From positions 149,620 to 213,619 of the forward strand of contig CANMCD010000007.1 of assembly GCA_947496185.1 (NCBI GenBank): 64,000 bases of DNA. The letters are read 5' to 3'. The notes beneath the pieces are model-generated. The model saw only the letters and a program-made list of their open reading frames with translations. It was not told where the DNA came from and did no database searches. Within the stretch, counting starts at the first letter, position 1; each line of letters begins with the position of its first letter. Of the stretch, positions 1-8,069 are shown one piece after another. The DNA is from an uncultured Tenacibaculum sp. (GTDB lineage Bacteria; Bacteroidota; Bacteroidia; Flavobacteriales; Flavobacteriaceae). A program made the translations under genes and the position numbers.

Positions 1-375
1 TCCTAAATTAAAGATATAATGCGCTACAATACCAGAGACGATAAAAGTAACGGTTGCTCCTAATGTAATTAGCTTGGTAATAACAGGCCCTACATTTGCA
101 ATTTCACTTTTTCTAAGTGTAAGGCCTCCTTCAAAAAGAATGATACTAATAGCCAAGGAAACGAAATAAAAAAGTCCTTCTCCGGGGAAAAGTCCTTTAG
201 TACCATTCCAAATAGGCTCGATCCATTTGTTACCATCACTGCTAAAATATTCAGCGGCAATAGGACCGACTAATAGACCAATCAAAATTAAAGGTAAAAT
301 AGCTGGAATTTTAAACTTCCAAGCAAACCATTGCGCTAAAATTCCTAGTATAATAATACCAGCTAATTCAATCAT
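1..375 (-). CDS. Cation:proton antiporter, 5' part only
   Basis: This is the N-terminal 125 codons of a gene that runs off the left edge of the window. The translation begins MIELAGIIILGILAQW and continues with KIPAILPLILIGLLVGP, then FYFVSLAISIILFEGGL and further hydrophobic segments. The FEGGL motif after a short amphipathic stretch is typical of monovalent cation:proton antiporters (CPA1/NhaP-like or the related CPA2 group), inner-membrane exchangers of Na+ or K+ for H+. No stop interrupts the frame to base 1. The ion-binding Asp region and any C-terminal regulatory domain lie outside the window, so subfamily and substrate cannot be decided. It is divergent from the LTA-synthase-like gene. 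Confidence 0.85.
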   Translation of the reverse strand, partial: MIELAGIIILGILAQWFAWKFKIPAILPLILIGLLVGPIAAEYFSSDGNKWIEPIWNGTKGLFPGEGLFYFVSLAISIILFEGGLTLRKSEIANVGPVITKLITLGATVTFIVSGIVAHYIFNLG

Positions 376-709
376 ATTTGTGTAATCTAGTTAATTTTTT
401 AAAACTACAATAAAATTTCATATTCTGAGTCTAATTTTATAATATTTTAATTAAGAAAATTCAATGTTTAGCGCTCTTTTTTTATCAAAAAAAACAATAC
501 GTTGTGATATAAGTGTTTGTTTTCTTTATTATTAAGTTTATGTGTGTTTTATAGTCTTTTTTTGATCAAGTATGTTCTCTTTTTAATTTTTGCTATTTGG
601 TTAAAAAAATTAAACTAAAAAAATCATTTCACTATATAATATAAGATAATATTAAGACATATTTTTTTGGAACATTGTTATATTCGCGCCCCACAAAATT
701 TATAAAAAG
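376..709. other. Divergent intergenic region
   Basis: This 334-bp AT-rich spacer lies between the divergent antiporter and LTA-synthase-like genes. It must hold both promoters. I see TATATTCG at 679-686, one mismatch from the TAnnTTTG -7 consensus, about 24 bases before the 710 start. A -33 TTG at the expected distance is not evident. No convincing ORF, RNA or repeat was seen. Confidence 0.5.
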
Positions 710-2722
710 ATGTCCCAAAAAATTCCTAGCTATAGTAAATACTTACTTATTAACTTTTTTCTGATTTGGTGTTACACCTCGATTTTTCGATTCATTTTTT
801 ATTTTTTTTATAACGACTTAGGTCAAGTATCAACTGAAGAGATAAAAAAAGCAATTGGTTTAGGAGTTCGCTTTGATATAAAGCTTAGTGTACTTGTATT
901 ACTTCCATTAGCGCTACTGGTTTTAATAATAAATCAAAAATTATATCAGCATAAGATTTACAAAAGAATTACCGCTATTTATTTGACCATAGCTTATGTT
1001 ATAATAACCTTATTTTACTTTTTTGATTTCGGACACTACGATTATTTAGACTCGAGAGTGGACGCATCTTCTTTACGTTTTTTAACTGACTTAAAAATTT
1101 CTATCCAAGTACTTTTTGAGAGTTATCCAATCTATAAAATATTATTAGGTTTATTGATTATAATTTTCACTTTAAATAAAGTAATAAACTATACCTATAG
1201 TAAACTAAAAAAACAAGAAGAAAAAGTAACTAAAAAAACAAAAATCATAGTTATCGTTACTACGATTTTACTGCTAGCAATGGGAATTTATAATAGCTTT
1301 ACCCATTATCCTTTACGATGGAGTCAAGCCTTTTTTTCTAAAAATAATAAAGTAAATCAATTAGCTTTAAATCCTGTTTTATATTTTTTTGATAGCTTTA
1401 AATTTAGAAATGAAGGAGTCGCAATAGAAGAGACAAAAAAATATTATCCCTTTATAGCAAAACAACTTAATTTATCAGAAAAACCATTAAGTTTTATTAG
1501 AAAAGAGACTTTTGAAAACAATGGTGGTACGGAAAAACCTAATATTGTATTTGTAATGTTAGAATCTTTAGGTGTTGCCCCAATGAGTTACTTTGGAAAC
1601 CCTATACCTAATACGACTCCAAAAATGGATAGTATTATGAAAGAAAGTGTACTATTTACAAACTTTTTTGTACACAAATCAGGGACAGCTGCAAGTGTAT
1701 TTGCTAGTATTACGGGATTACCTGATATAGACGGAGTTCGAACAGCTTCAAGAAACCCAATGATTATTAATCAGCGTATTGTCTTTGATCAATTTAAAGA
1801 ATACGAGAAGTTATACTTTTTAGGAGGAAGTGCCAACTGGGCAAATATAAGAGGGGTATTTCAATCAAATATTAATGGTTTAAAAGTTTTTGAGGAGGGT
1901 AGTTATGAGGTTGAAGATCGTGTAGATGTCTGGGGAATTGATGATTATGATTTGTTTAAGGAAGCAAATAAGGAGTTAGAAAAACAATACAAGAAAGGAA
2001 AACCTTTTGTGGCCTATATACAATCAGCGTCAAATCATATGCCTTTTACGGTTCCTGATCAAAAAGAATCTTATAGACCATTATCAGAAGATCATTTTTC
2101 TAAAGAGACATTAAAAAAGGGTGGTTTTGATGGAATTGAAAGATTAAATGCTTTACGATATCTAGACTTTAATGTAAATAAATTTTTAGAAAGAGCTAAG
2201 GCTTCTGGCTATTACGATAATACCATATTCTTATTCTTTGGAGACCATAATACGGCAATGACTAGTGTTCCTAGATTTAAAAAAGAGTTTGATTATGGTG
2301 TTCACCATCAACATGTTCCTTTTTTTATTCATGCTCCAAAATATCTTAAGCCTAGCGTTATTTCACGATATAGAAAACTAGTTGATTTAGTACCTACAGC
2401 GGCTAGTTTGGCTAAGAACGACTACATCAATTATACTTTAGGTTCAAATGCTATGGATACGACGCAGGTTGGAAAAGATTTTGCATTTGTTTTTAATAAA
2501 GTAAATGGAGAACCAAGTGTTGGTGTCTTGAAAGATGGTTATTATTTTACGAAAGCAGTTTTATCAAAAACTACTAGTTTAAGAAGATTAACGGATATTA
2601 ATGGAGATGATGTTAAAGCAGTATTTCCTAAAATTACAAGCCATCTGGATAGTTTGGCTATGGGTTATTATCACGCAACAAAATACTTATACTATAACAA
2701 TAAAAATGCAGGTAAGAAATAA
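710..2722 (+). CDS. LTA synthase family sulfatase-fold protein
   Basis: A 670-aa integral membrane enzyme. About five hydrophobic segments lie in residues 1-200, followed by a sulfatase/alkaline-phosphatase-fold domain facing the periplasm. The domain opens with PNIVFVMLESLGV; the likely nucleophile is Thr326 in HKSGTAASVF, and the metal-binding motif FFGDHNTAM sits near residue 510. The family includes Gram-positive lipoteichoic acid synthase and Gram-negative phosphoglycerol or phosphoethanolamine transferases such as OpgB. In a Gram-negative flavobacterium, transfer of a phospho-head-group onto an envelope glycan or lipid is more likely than true LTA synthesis. The acceptor is unknown. It converges on a glycosyltransferase pair. 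Confidence 0.85.
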   Translation: MSQKIPSYSKYLLINFFLIWCYTSIFRFIFYFFYNDLGQVSTEEIKKAIGLGVRFDIKLSVLVLLPLALLVLIINQKLYQHKIYKRITAIYLTIAYVIITLFYFFDFGHYDYLDSRVDASSLRFLTDLKISIQVLFESYPIYKILLGLLIIIFTLNKVINYTYSKLKKQEEKVTKKTKIIVIVTTILLLAMGIYNSFTHYPLRWSQAFFSKNNKVNQLALNPVLYFFDSFKFRNEGVAIEETKKYYPFIAKQLNLSEKPLSFIRKETFENNGGTEKPNIVFVMLESLGVAPMSYFGNPIPNTTPKMDSIMKESVLFTNFFVHKSGTAASVFASITGLPDIDGVRTASRNPMIINQRIVFDQFKEYEKLYFLGGSANWANIRGVFQSNINGLKVFEEGSYEVEDRVDVWGIDDYDLFKEANKELEKQYKKGKPFVAYIQSASNHMPFTVPDQKESYRPLSEDHFSKETLKKGGFDGIERLNALRYLDFNVNKFLERAKASGYYDNTIFLFFGDHNTAMTSVPRFKKEFDYGVHHQHVPFFIHAPKYLKPSVISRYRKLVDLVPTAASLAKNDYINYTLGSNAMDTTQVGKDFAFVFNKVNGEPSVGVLKDGYYFTKAVLSKTTSLRRLTDINGDDVKAVFPKITSHLDSLAMGYYHATKYLYYNNKNAGKK

Positions 2723-2743
2723 GGAAGCTTATATTAAGCTTCC
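2723..2743. terminator. Hairpin between convergent genes
   Basis: A perfect 9-bp inverted repeat, GGAAGCTTA (2723-2731) and TAAGCTTCC (2735-2743), with a 3-nt loop. It starts right after the stop of the LTA-synthase-like gene and overlaps the stop of the convergent glycosyltransferase. Neither flank has a long T run, so it may be a modest bidirectional terminator. Confidence 0.55.
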
Positions 2744-3849
2744 ATTTCTTTATATACTTTCATTATGTTTTTGGCAATGTTACTGTCATTGAATTTTTGA
2801 ACAAAAATTTGCCCTTTTCTTGCTATTTCTTCCCTTTTTTCTTTGCTAGTAAGTAAAAGGTTTATGGCTTGTACCATTTCCTCTTCATTATACGGATCTA
2901 TATAAACAGTAGCTTCTCCTCCTGCTTCTGGAAAAACACCGCCTTTAGAAGTAATCACAGGTGTGTTAGAATACAAAGCCTCTATAATCGGAATACCAAA
3001 CCCTTCAAAAATACTTGGATATATAAAAATTGTTGCTAGTTGATATATCGTAGCTAATTCATCTAATGTCAAACCCTCTAAAAAAAGGACTTGATTTTTT
3101 AAGGTGTTTTTTGATATAAAATCCTGTATTTGTTGATAGTATTTGGTTTTTCTTCCTACAATGACCAAGGGTACATCTATATGTTGTAACGCTTTTACAA
3201 TACTCAATGCATTCTTTCGCTCTTCAATTGTTCCTACATTTAGTAAGAAAGTTTCGGGTAGATTGTATTTTTGTTTCAATTTTATTTTTTCTTCATCAGA
3301 GCGCTTTATTTTAAAAGCATCATTACACCCCTGATAAATTACAGTTATTTTTTCTGCAGGAACGTTTAAATACTGAATAATATCTTTTTTGGTTTGCTCA
3401 CTAATAGCAATTATTTTATCAGCATTTTGGGCAGCATATAAAAACTTCGAAAAGTGAATTTTTCGATCAAAATAAGAATATAGTTTTGGATAACGCATAA
3501 AGATTAAATCATGAATCGTTACGACAGATTTAATCCCATGTTTTTTTAGTCCCTTAGGAATTTCCCCTGACAATCCATGAAAAAAAGTTACACCATCTTT
3601 TTTTGCTTGCTTTGCTACGGCAATTTGCCGCCAAATAGAGGAGAATTTTTTCCAAAACTTCCCTTCTGGTAGTTTTTCGTTTACACACTTTGATGAAGGT
3701 AAACGGTCAATTTTTTTTGGCTTGGGATTGTATAAATAATATTGGTTTTCTGGGTAGAATTCATTTAAAATTCGCACTAAATCTCTACTGTAATTTCCTA
3801 ACCCTGTCCTATTATGATACGCACGTTTCGCATCAAATCCTATTTTCAT
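2734..3849 (-). CDS. Glycosyltransferase family 4 (GT-B)
   Basis: A 371-aa cytoplasmic or membrane-associated transferase of the glycosyltransferase group 1/GT4 type. The N-terminal domain begins MKIGFDAKRAYHNRTGLGNYSRDL, with a Gly-rich acceptor-side loop. The C-terminal nucleotide-sugar domain carries NVGTIEERKN (about 204-213) and the family E-x7-E signature at Glu282/Glu290 in FEGFGIPIIE. It probably adds a sugar to a lipopolysaccharide or exopolysaccharide precursor; donor and acceptor cannot be read from sequence. Its start overlaps the upstream GT2 gene by 17 bp, so the two are surely co-transcribed and probably act in the same glycan pathway. Confidence 0.9.
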   Translation of the reverse strand: MKIGFDAKRAYHNRTGLGNYSRDLVRILNEFYPENQYYLYNPKPKKIDRLPSSKCVNEKLPEGKFWKKFSSIWRQIAVAKQAKKDGVTFFHGLSGEIPKGLKKHGIKSVVTIHDLIFMRYPKLYSYFDRKIHFSKFLYAAQNADKIIAISEQTKKDIIQYLNVPAEKITVIYQGCNDAFKIKRSDEEKIKLKQKYNLPETFLLNVGTIEERKNALSIVKALQHIDVPLVIVGRKTKYYQQIQDFISKNTLKNQVLFLEGLTLDELATIYQLATIFIYPSIFEGFGIPIIEALYSNTPVITSKGGVFPEAGGEATVYIDPYNEEEMVQAINLLLTSKEKREEIARKGQIFVQKFNDSNIAKNIMKVYKEMEA

Positions 3850-4591
3850 TTTGTTCTTTTTTTAGTAATATCAATTCATTAAACCGTTGAGAAACACCAT
3901 AAGCCATTAAATAAGAAAAGATAGCCCCATTTTTTCCATCCAAAAAACCTAATTTTAGAATATAATGAATACAAAATCTTGCTGCGGGTTTTATATACAA
4001 ATGAAAAAAAGACACTTTTTTACCCTTTTTAAATAGCTCTACAGCTCTCAATTTAGCATAATGATTAATCTTATCTTTAAATTGTTGGTAGTCTTTATAG
4101 GTGTAATGATTTATTACACCTGACAAATTACCTATTTCACCTGTTACTTTTACACGTTCATGTACCAATCCTTGATAATGAGCATATTCTCTATGAAACA
4201 ACCGTATTATTTTGTTTGTAAAGCCCCCAAAGTGGAGTTTTTTATGCCGTACAAAGTTTTTTCTTCGCATACGATACGCTTTATTATTGCTTTTTTTTGA
4301 GAGTGTACTACGTATACTGTTTTTTAATTCTTCTGACAATTCTTCGTCAGCATCTACAATTAAAATCCAATCATTCTTAGCTTGTGAAATAGCATAATTC
4401 TTTTGAGATGAAAAGTCATCAAAGACTCTTTGTATCAATTTTACATTGTTTTGCTTAACAATAGTAACTGTTTTATCGGTACTAAAAGCGTCAATTACAA
4501 TAATTTCATCAGCAAAAAAAACAGAATCCAATGCTCTTTGCACATTGGATTCTTCATTAAATGTCGGTATTATTACTGTTATTTTTGTCAA
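3833..4591 (-). CDS. Glycosyltransferase family 2 (WaaE/KdtX-like)
   Basis: A 252-aa GT-A fold transferase. It starts MTKITVIIPTFNEESNVQRALDSV, has DAFSTDKT near residue 35 and a DxD metal site at Asp80/Asp82 in IVDADEEL. The charged MRRKNFVRHKKLHFGGF block followed by RLFHRE and VHERVKV resembles the WaaE/KdtX group of LPS core glucosyltransferases. The start codon is TTG; the promoter at 4609-4640 leaves an untranslated leader of only about 10 nt, which supports this start. It is the first gene of a two-gene operon with the overlapping GT4 gene. Substrate is inferred only at the level of cell-surface glycan. Confidence 0.88.
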   Translation of the reverse strand: MTKITVIIPTFNEESNVQRALDSVFFADEIIVIDAFSTDKTVTIVKQNNVKLIQRVFDDFSSQKNYAISQAKNDWILIVDADEELSEELKNSIRSTLSKKSNNKAYRMRRKNFVRHKKLHFGGFTNKIIRLFHREYAHYQGLVHERVKVTGEIGNLSGVINHYTYKDYQQFKDKINHYAKLRAVELFKKGKKVSFFHLYIKPAARFCIHYILKLGFLDGKNGAIFSYLMAYGVSQRFNELILLKKEQNENRI

Positions 4592-4608
4592 TGATTTGTT
4601 TTAAATCT

Positions 4609-4640
4609 CAAAAATAACATTTTATCTCCTTAATTTACAA
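4609..4640 (-). promoter_or_regulatory. Promoter of the glycosyltransferase operon
   Basis: Read on the minus strand, TATTTTTG (4609-4616) matches the Bacteroidota -7 consensus TAnnTTTG, with TTG (4638-4640) 21 bp upstream as the -33 element. Transcription would start near 4602, about 10 nt before the TTG start of the GT2 gene. Confidence 0.6.
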
Positions 4641-4655
4641 TAATATAGTGCTTTT

Positions 4656-5471
4656 TTACACCGCTACATCATACTCTCTTAAAGCATCATTAAGAGATGT
4701 TTTCTTATTGGTACTTTCTTTACGTTTACCAATAATTAATGCACAAGGAACGTTGTATTCTCCTGCAGCAAACTTCTTGGTATAGCTACCTGGAATCACC
4801 ACAGAACGAGCAGGTACAATCCCTTTCATTTCTACAGGCTCATCTCCTGTTACATCGATAATTTTAGTAGAGGCAGTTAATACTACATTGGCACCTAGTA
4901 CGGCCTCCTTCTCTACTCTTACTCCTTCTACAACAATACATCTAGAACCGATAAAAGCATTGTCTTCAATAATTACCGGAGCAGCTTGTAAAGGCTCTAA
5001 TACACCCCCAATACCTACACCACCAGATAAGTGTACATTTTTACCAATTTGAGCACAAGATCCTACTGTAGCCCAAGTGTCAACCATTGTTCCTTCATCT
5101 ACATATGCTCCAATATTTACATAACTTGGCATTAAAATAGTTCCAGAAGAAATATAAGCCCCGTGTCTAGCTACTGCATTTGGTACAACTCTAATTCCTT
5201 TTTCTTGGTAGTTTCTTTTTAAAGGGATCTTATCATGATATTCAAAAATACCAGCTTCCAAAGTTTCCATTTTTTGAATAGGGAAATACAATACCACAGC
5301 TTTTTTTACCCATTCGTTAACCTGCCATCCGTTTTCAGTAGGTTCAGCAACTCTTAAGGTTCCTGCATCTAATGAATCAACAACTTCTCTAATGGCATTA
5401 ACTGTGCTCTCTTCTTTCAATAACTCTCTGTTATCCCAAGCTTTTTCAATTATAGATCGTAATTCTGTCAT
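4656..5471 (-). CDS. dapD: Tetrahydrodipicolinate N-succinyltransferase
   Basis: A 271-aa enzyme that transfers succinyl from succinyl-CoA to 2,3,4,5-tetrahydropyridine-2,6-dicarboxylate in the succinylase branch of meso-DAP/lysine synthesis. An alpha-helical N-terminal domain (about 1-100) is followed by a left-handed beta helix of hexapeptide repeats, with VNIGAYVDEGTMVDTWATVG, HLSGGVGIGGVLEP and FIGSRCIVVEGVRVE. The length matches the family. It is a single gene with its own -7 element TATATTTG (minus strand, 5493-5500). The pathway partner lysA is in the same window at about 49.8 kb. Meso-DAP is needed for peptidoglycan, so the gene is probably essential. Confidence 0.97.
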   Translation of the reverse strand: MTELRSIIEKAWDNRELLKEESTVNAIREVVDSLDAGTLRVAEPTENGWQVNEWVKKAVVLYFPIQKMETLEAGIFEYHDKIPLKRNYQEKGIRVVPNAVARHGAYISSGTILMPSYVNIGAYVDEGTMVDTWATVGSCAQIGKNVHLSGGVGIGGVLEPLQAAPVIIEDNAFIGSRCIVVEGVRVEKEAVLGANVVLTASTKIIDVTGDEPVEMKGIVPARSVVIPGSYTKKFAAGEYNVPCALIIGKRKESTNKKTSLNDALREYDVAV

Positions 5472-5492
5472 TTTTGAAAATTAAATTTAATA

Positions 5493-5500
5493 CAAATATA
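5493..5500 (-). promoter_or_regulatory. dapD promoter -7 element
   Basis: TATATTTG on the minus strand fits TAnnTTTG and lies 21 bp before the dapD ATG. No clear TTG was found at the -33 distance. Confidence 0.5.
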
Positions 5501-5547
5501 ATTTGCCTTCTTTACATGAGCACGAAGATATATTTTTTAAACAAAAA

Positions 5548-5577
5548 TTTGGCTATTGTTAAAAATCATTATTTTTG
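5548..5577 (+). promoter_or_regulatory. ruvX promoter
   Basis: TTTG (5548-5551), an 18-bp spacer, then TATTTTTG (5570-5577): a full match to the Bacteroidota promoter. It implies a start near 5583, which rules out the upstream in-frame TTG at 5556 and supports the ATG at 5595. Confidence 0.65.
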
Positions 5578-5594
5578 CGATAAAGAATCTATTT

Positions 5595-6005
5595 ATGGGG
5601 CGTATTTTGGCCATTGACTATGGAAAGAAAAGAACAGGTATTGCAGTTACTGATGAATTACAAATAATAGCTTCAGGGTTAACTACTGTAGATACTTCTG
5701 AGCTACTAATTTTTCTTCAAGAATATGTTTCAAAAGAAAATGTCGAATTGTTTGTCGTAGGAAAACCTAAAAAACTTGATAATTCTGCTAGTGACATAGA
5801 AGCCGATATTCAAACTTTTTTACAAAAATTAACAGGAGAATTTACCGAAATACCTGTAAAAAGAATGGATGAAAGATTTACTTCTAAACTAGCGTTTCAA
5901 ACAATGATAGATAGTGGATTAAACAAAAAGCAACGGCAAAATAAAAGCCTTATTGATAAAGTCAGTGCTACGATTATTTTACAATCTTATTTATATAACA
6001 AATAA
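5595..6005 (+). CDS. ruvX: RuvX/YqgF Holliday junction resolvase-like nuclease
   Basis: A 136-aa RNase H-fold protein starting MGRILAIDYGKKRTGIAVTD, whose Asp in the first strand is a predicted metal ligand. Further motifs are VVGKPKKLDN and VKRMDERFTSKLA. Family members (YqgF/RuvX) are linked to processing of pre-16S rRNA and to Holliday junction resolution; the rRNA role is the better supported one in bacteria. The longer frame from a TTG at 5556 would add MLKIIIFAIKNLF, but that TTG lies inside the promoter, so the ATG is chosen. It is followed by def with its own promoter. Confidence 0.93.
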   Translation: MGRILAIDYGKKRTGIAVTDELQIIASGLTTVDTSELLIFLQEYVSKENVELFVVGKPKKLDNSASDIEADIQTFLQKLTGEFTEIPVKRMDERFTSKLAFQTMIDSGLNKKQRQNKSLIDKVSATIILQSYLYNK

Positions 6006-6037
6006 TTGTATTAAACCCAGCTTTCTTTGTATTTTTG
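6006..6037 (+). promoter_or_regulatory. def promoter
   Basis: TTG (6006-6008), a 21-bp spacer and TATTTTTG (6030-6037), 28 bp before the def ATG. It would drive def, the DUF5606 gene and mazG. Confidence 0.55.
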
Positions 6038-6065
6038 CCACTGAATTTTAAATATTTTTAGATAA

Positions 6066-6650
6066 ATGATTTTACCGATTGTTGCATACGGTGATCCTGT
6101 ATTACGTAAAATGGGAACTAAAGTAACGCCTGATTATCCTGATTTAGAGAAGCTTATTGTAAATATGAAAGAAACCATGCACAACGCACAAGGTGTTGGT
6201 TTGGCTGCTCCACAGATAGGAAAATCACTAAGGCTTTTTGTCATCGATGCATCTCCTTTTGCAGAAGACAACGAACTTGATCAGGAAGAACGTGAAACAT
6301 TGGCTAATTTTAAAAAGGTATTTATTAATCCAAAAATAGTTAAGGAAGAAGGAGACGAATGGGGATTTAATGAAGGTTGTTTGAGCATCCCTGAGGTAAG
6401 AGAAGACGTTTTTAGGAAAGATATCATTACTGTAGAATATCAAGATGAAGATTTTAAAAAGCATAAAGCAGTATATAGAGGCTTAGCGGCTAGAGTTTTT
6501 CAACATGAATACGATCATATTGAAGGGGTTTTATTTACTGATAAATTATCATCTCTTAAAAAAAGGCTTATTAAGAAAAAGTTAGATAATATTTCTAGAG
6601 GAAGAGTTAACCCCGGATATAGAATGCGTTTCCCTAACGGTAAAAAATAA
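6066..6650 (+). CDS. def: Peptide deformylase
   Basis: A 194-aa metalloenzyme that removes the formyl group from the initiator Met of new proteins. All three family motifs are visible: GVGLAAPQIG (43-52), EGCLSIP (103-109, Cys105 a metal ligand) and QHEYDHIEG (His147 and His151 metal ligands, Glu148 catalytic). An acidic insert after residue 62 (FAEDNELDQEERETL) is characteristic of Bacteroidota forms. It probably heads a transcript with the DUF5606 gene (26-bp gap) and mazG (8-bp gap). Confidence 0.97.
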   Translation: MILPIVAYGDPVLRKMGTKVTPDYPDLEKLIVNMKETMHNAQGVGLAAPQIGKSLRLFVIDASPFAEDNELDQEERETLANFKKVFINPKIVKEEGDEWGFNEGCLSIPEVREDVFRKDIITVEYQDEDFKKHKAVYRGLAARVFQHEYDHIEGVLFTDKLSSLKKRLIKKKLDNISRGRVNPGYRMRFPNGKK

Positions 6651-6676
6651 GAATTAAAAATAAACCATATAAATAA

Positions 6677-7102
6677 ATGGAGTTCAATAAAATTATAGCA
6701 GTTACTGGAAGACCAGGACTATTTCAAATTTTATCTCAAACTAAAACAGGCGTTATCGTAAAGTCTATTACAGATGACAAACGATTCCCTATTACTGCTA
6801 CGCAAAACGTAAGTTTATTAGAAAACATAGCGATCTATACTTATGAGGAAGAAGTTCCTTTAGCACAAGTTTTTAAAAATATAGCTGACAAAGAAGATGG
6901 AAAAGAAACCATCTCTCATAAAGAAAGTGCAAAAACTTTAACAACTTATTTTGAAGAAGTACTGCCTAATTTCGATGTTGAGCGTGTATACGCCTCAAAC
7001 ATTAAAAAAATTATTCAGTGGTACAATTGTTTAGTAAAAGCCAATTTTGATTTCGGTACATTAGTTGCTGAAGAAGAAGTCGCTTCTAAAGAAGAAGAAT
7101 AG
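6677..7102 (+). CDS. DUF5606 family protein
   Basis: A 141-aa soluble protein beginning MEFNKIIAVTGRPGLFQILSQTKTG, the conserved opening of the Bacteroidota DUF5606 family. The N-terminal half looks like a small beta domain (KTGVIVKSITDDKRFPI), and the rest is helical with an acidic tail EEEVASKEEE. No catalytic motif is visible and the function is unknown. Its place between def and mazG, with very short gaps, suggests co-expression with translation and nucleotide housekeeping genes. Confidence 0.88.
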   Translation: MEFNKIIAVTGRPGLFQILSQTKTGVIVKSITDDKRFPITATQNVSLLENIAIYTYEEEVPLAQVFKNIADKEDGKETISHKESAKTLTTYFEEVLPNFDVERVYASNIKKIIQWYNCLVKANFDFGTLVAEEEVASKEEE

Positions 7103-7110
7103 GTTTTATA

Positions 7111-7890
7111 ATGAATAGTCGTAAACAACAATTAGCTGCTTTTAATCGCTTATTAGACATCATGGATGAGCTCCGTGAAAAATGTCCTTGGGATAAAAAA
7201 CAAACCTTAGAGAGTTTACGACACCTTACTATTGAAGAAACATACGAATTAGCAGACGCTATTTTGGATGATGATTTAGAAGAAATAAAAAAAGAATTAG
7301 GCGATGTGCTTTTGCACATCGTTTTTTATGCTAAGATTGGAAGTGAGAAAAAGGCTTTTGATATTGCAGATGTTGCTAATTCGATATGTGATAAGCTCAT
7401 TGAGAGACACCCTCATATCTATAGTGATGTAAAAGTAGCTAATGAGGAAGAAGTAAAACAAAACTGGGAAAAAATAAAGTTAAAAGAAGGTAAAAAATCG
7501 GTTCTTGAAGGAGTGCCCAAAAGTTTACCAGCGCTTGTTAAGGCTAATAGGATTCAGGAGAAAGTAGCAGGAGTTGGATTTGACTGGGATCATGCGGACC
7601 AAGTACTTGATAAGGTTCAAGAAGAGTTTTCAGAGCTTAAAAGTGAAATTCAACAAAGAAACCAAGAGGAAATTGAAAAAGAATTTGGAGATGTATTGTT
7701 TTCAATGATTAATTATGCTCGATTTATAGGTGTTAATCCAGAAAATGCTTTAGAAAAAACGAATAAAAAATTCATCTCTCGATTTCAGTACTTAGAAAAA
7801 GAAGCAGAGAAAGCGGGTAAAAAAATTGCAAATATGAGTTTAGATGAGATGAATGAATACTGGGAAAAATCAAAAACATTTTTCACGTAA
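7111..7890 (+). CDS. mazG: Nucleoside triphosphate pyrophosphohydrolase MazG
   Basis: A 259-aa all-alpha NTP pyrophosphatase that hydrolyses NTPs or dNTPs to NMP and PPi, thought to clean damaged nucleotides and to affect ppGpp levels. Two tandem MazG domains are seen. The first has KCPWDKKQTLESLRHLTIEE followed by EExxE and ExxD metal motifs (EIKKELGDVL); the second has EEFSELK and EKEFGDVLFSM. Length equals that of the two-domain E. coli-type family. It is the last gene of the def cluster; a 179-bp gap to the convergent HExxH gene follows, with no strong terminator seen. Confidence 0.96.
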   Translation: MNSRKQQLAAFNRLLDIMDELREKCPWDKKQTLESLRHLTIEETYELADAILDDDLEEIKKELGDVLLHIVFYAKIGSEKKAFDIADVANSICDKLIERHPHIYSDVKVANEEEVKQNWEKIKLKEGKKSVLEGVPKSLPALVKANRIQEKVAGVGFDWDHADQVLDKVQEEFSELKSEIQQRNQEEIEKEFGDVLFSMINYARFIGVNPENALEKTNKKFISRFQYLEKEAEKAGKKIANMSLDEMNEYWEKSKTFFT

Positions 7891-8069
7891 CATCTTCTTA
7901 TACATTCTTTCTTTATAGAGAATTCTAAATAAATGGTAGTATATTGAAACCAGTAATTCTAAACAAGTTATTGTTTTTTTTTTTATTTCAAGCAGGTGTT
8001 TTTTCTTTTACAAAATAAATACCCCCGAAGTATTATTATTACCAACAATAAAGAATTTTTATAGTGTTT

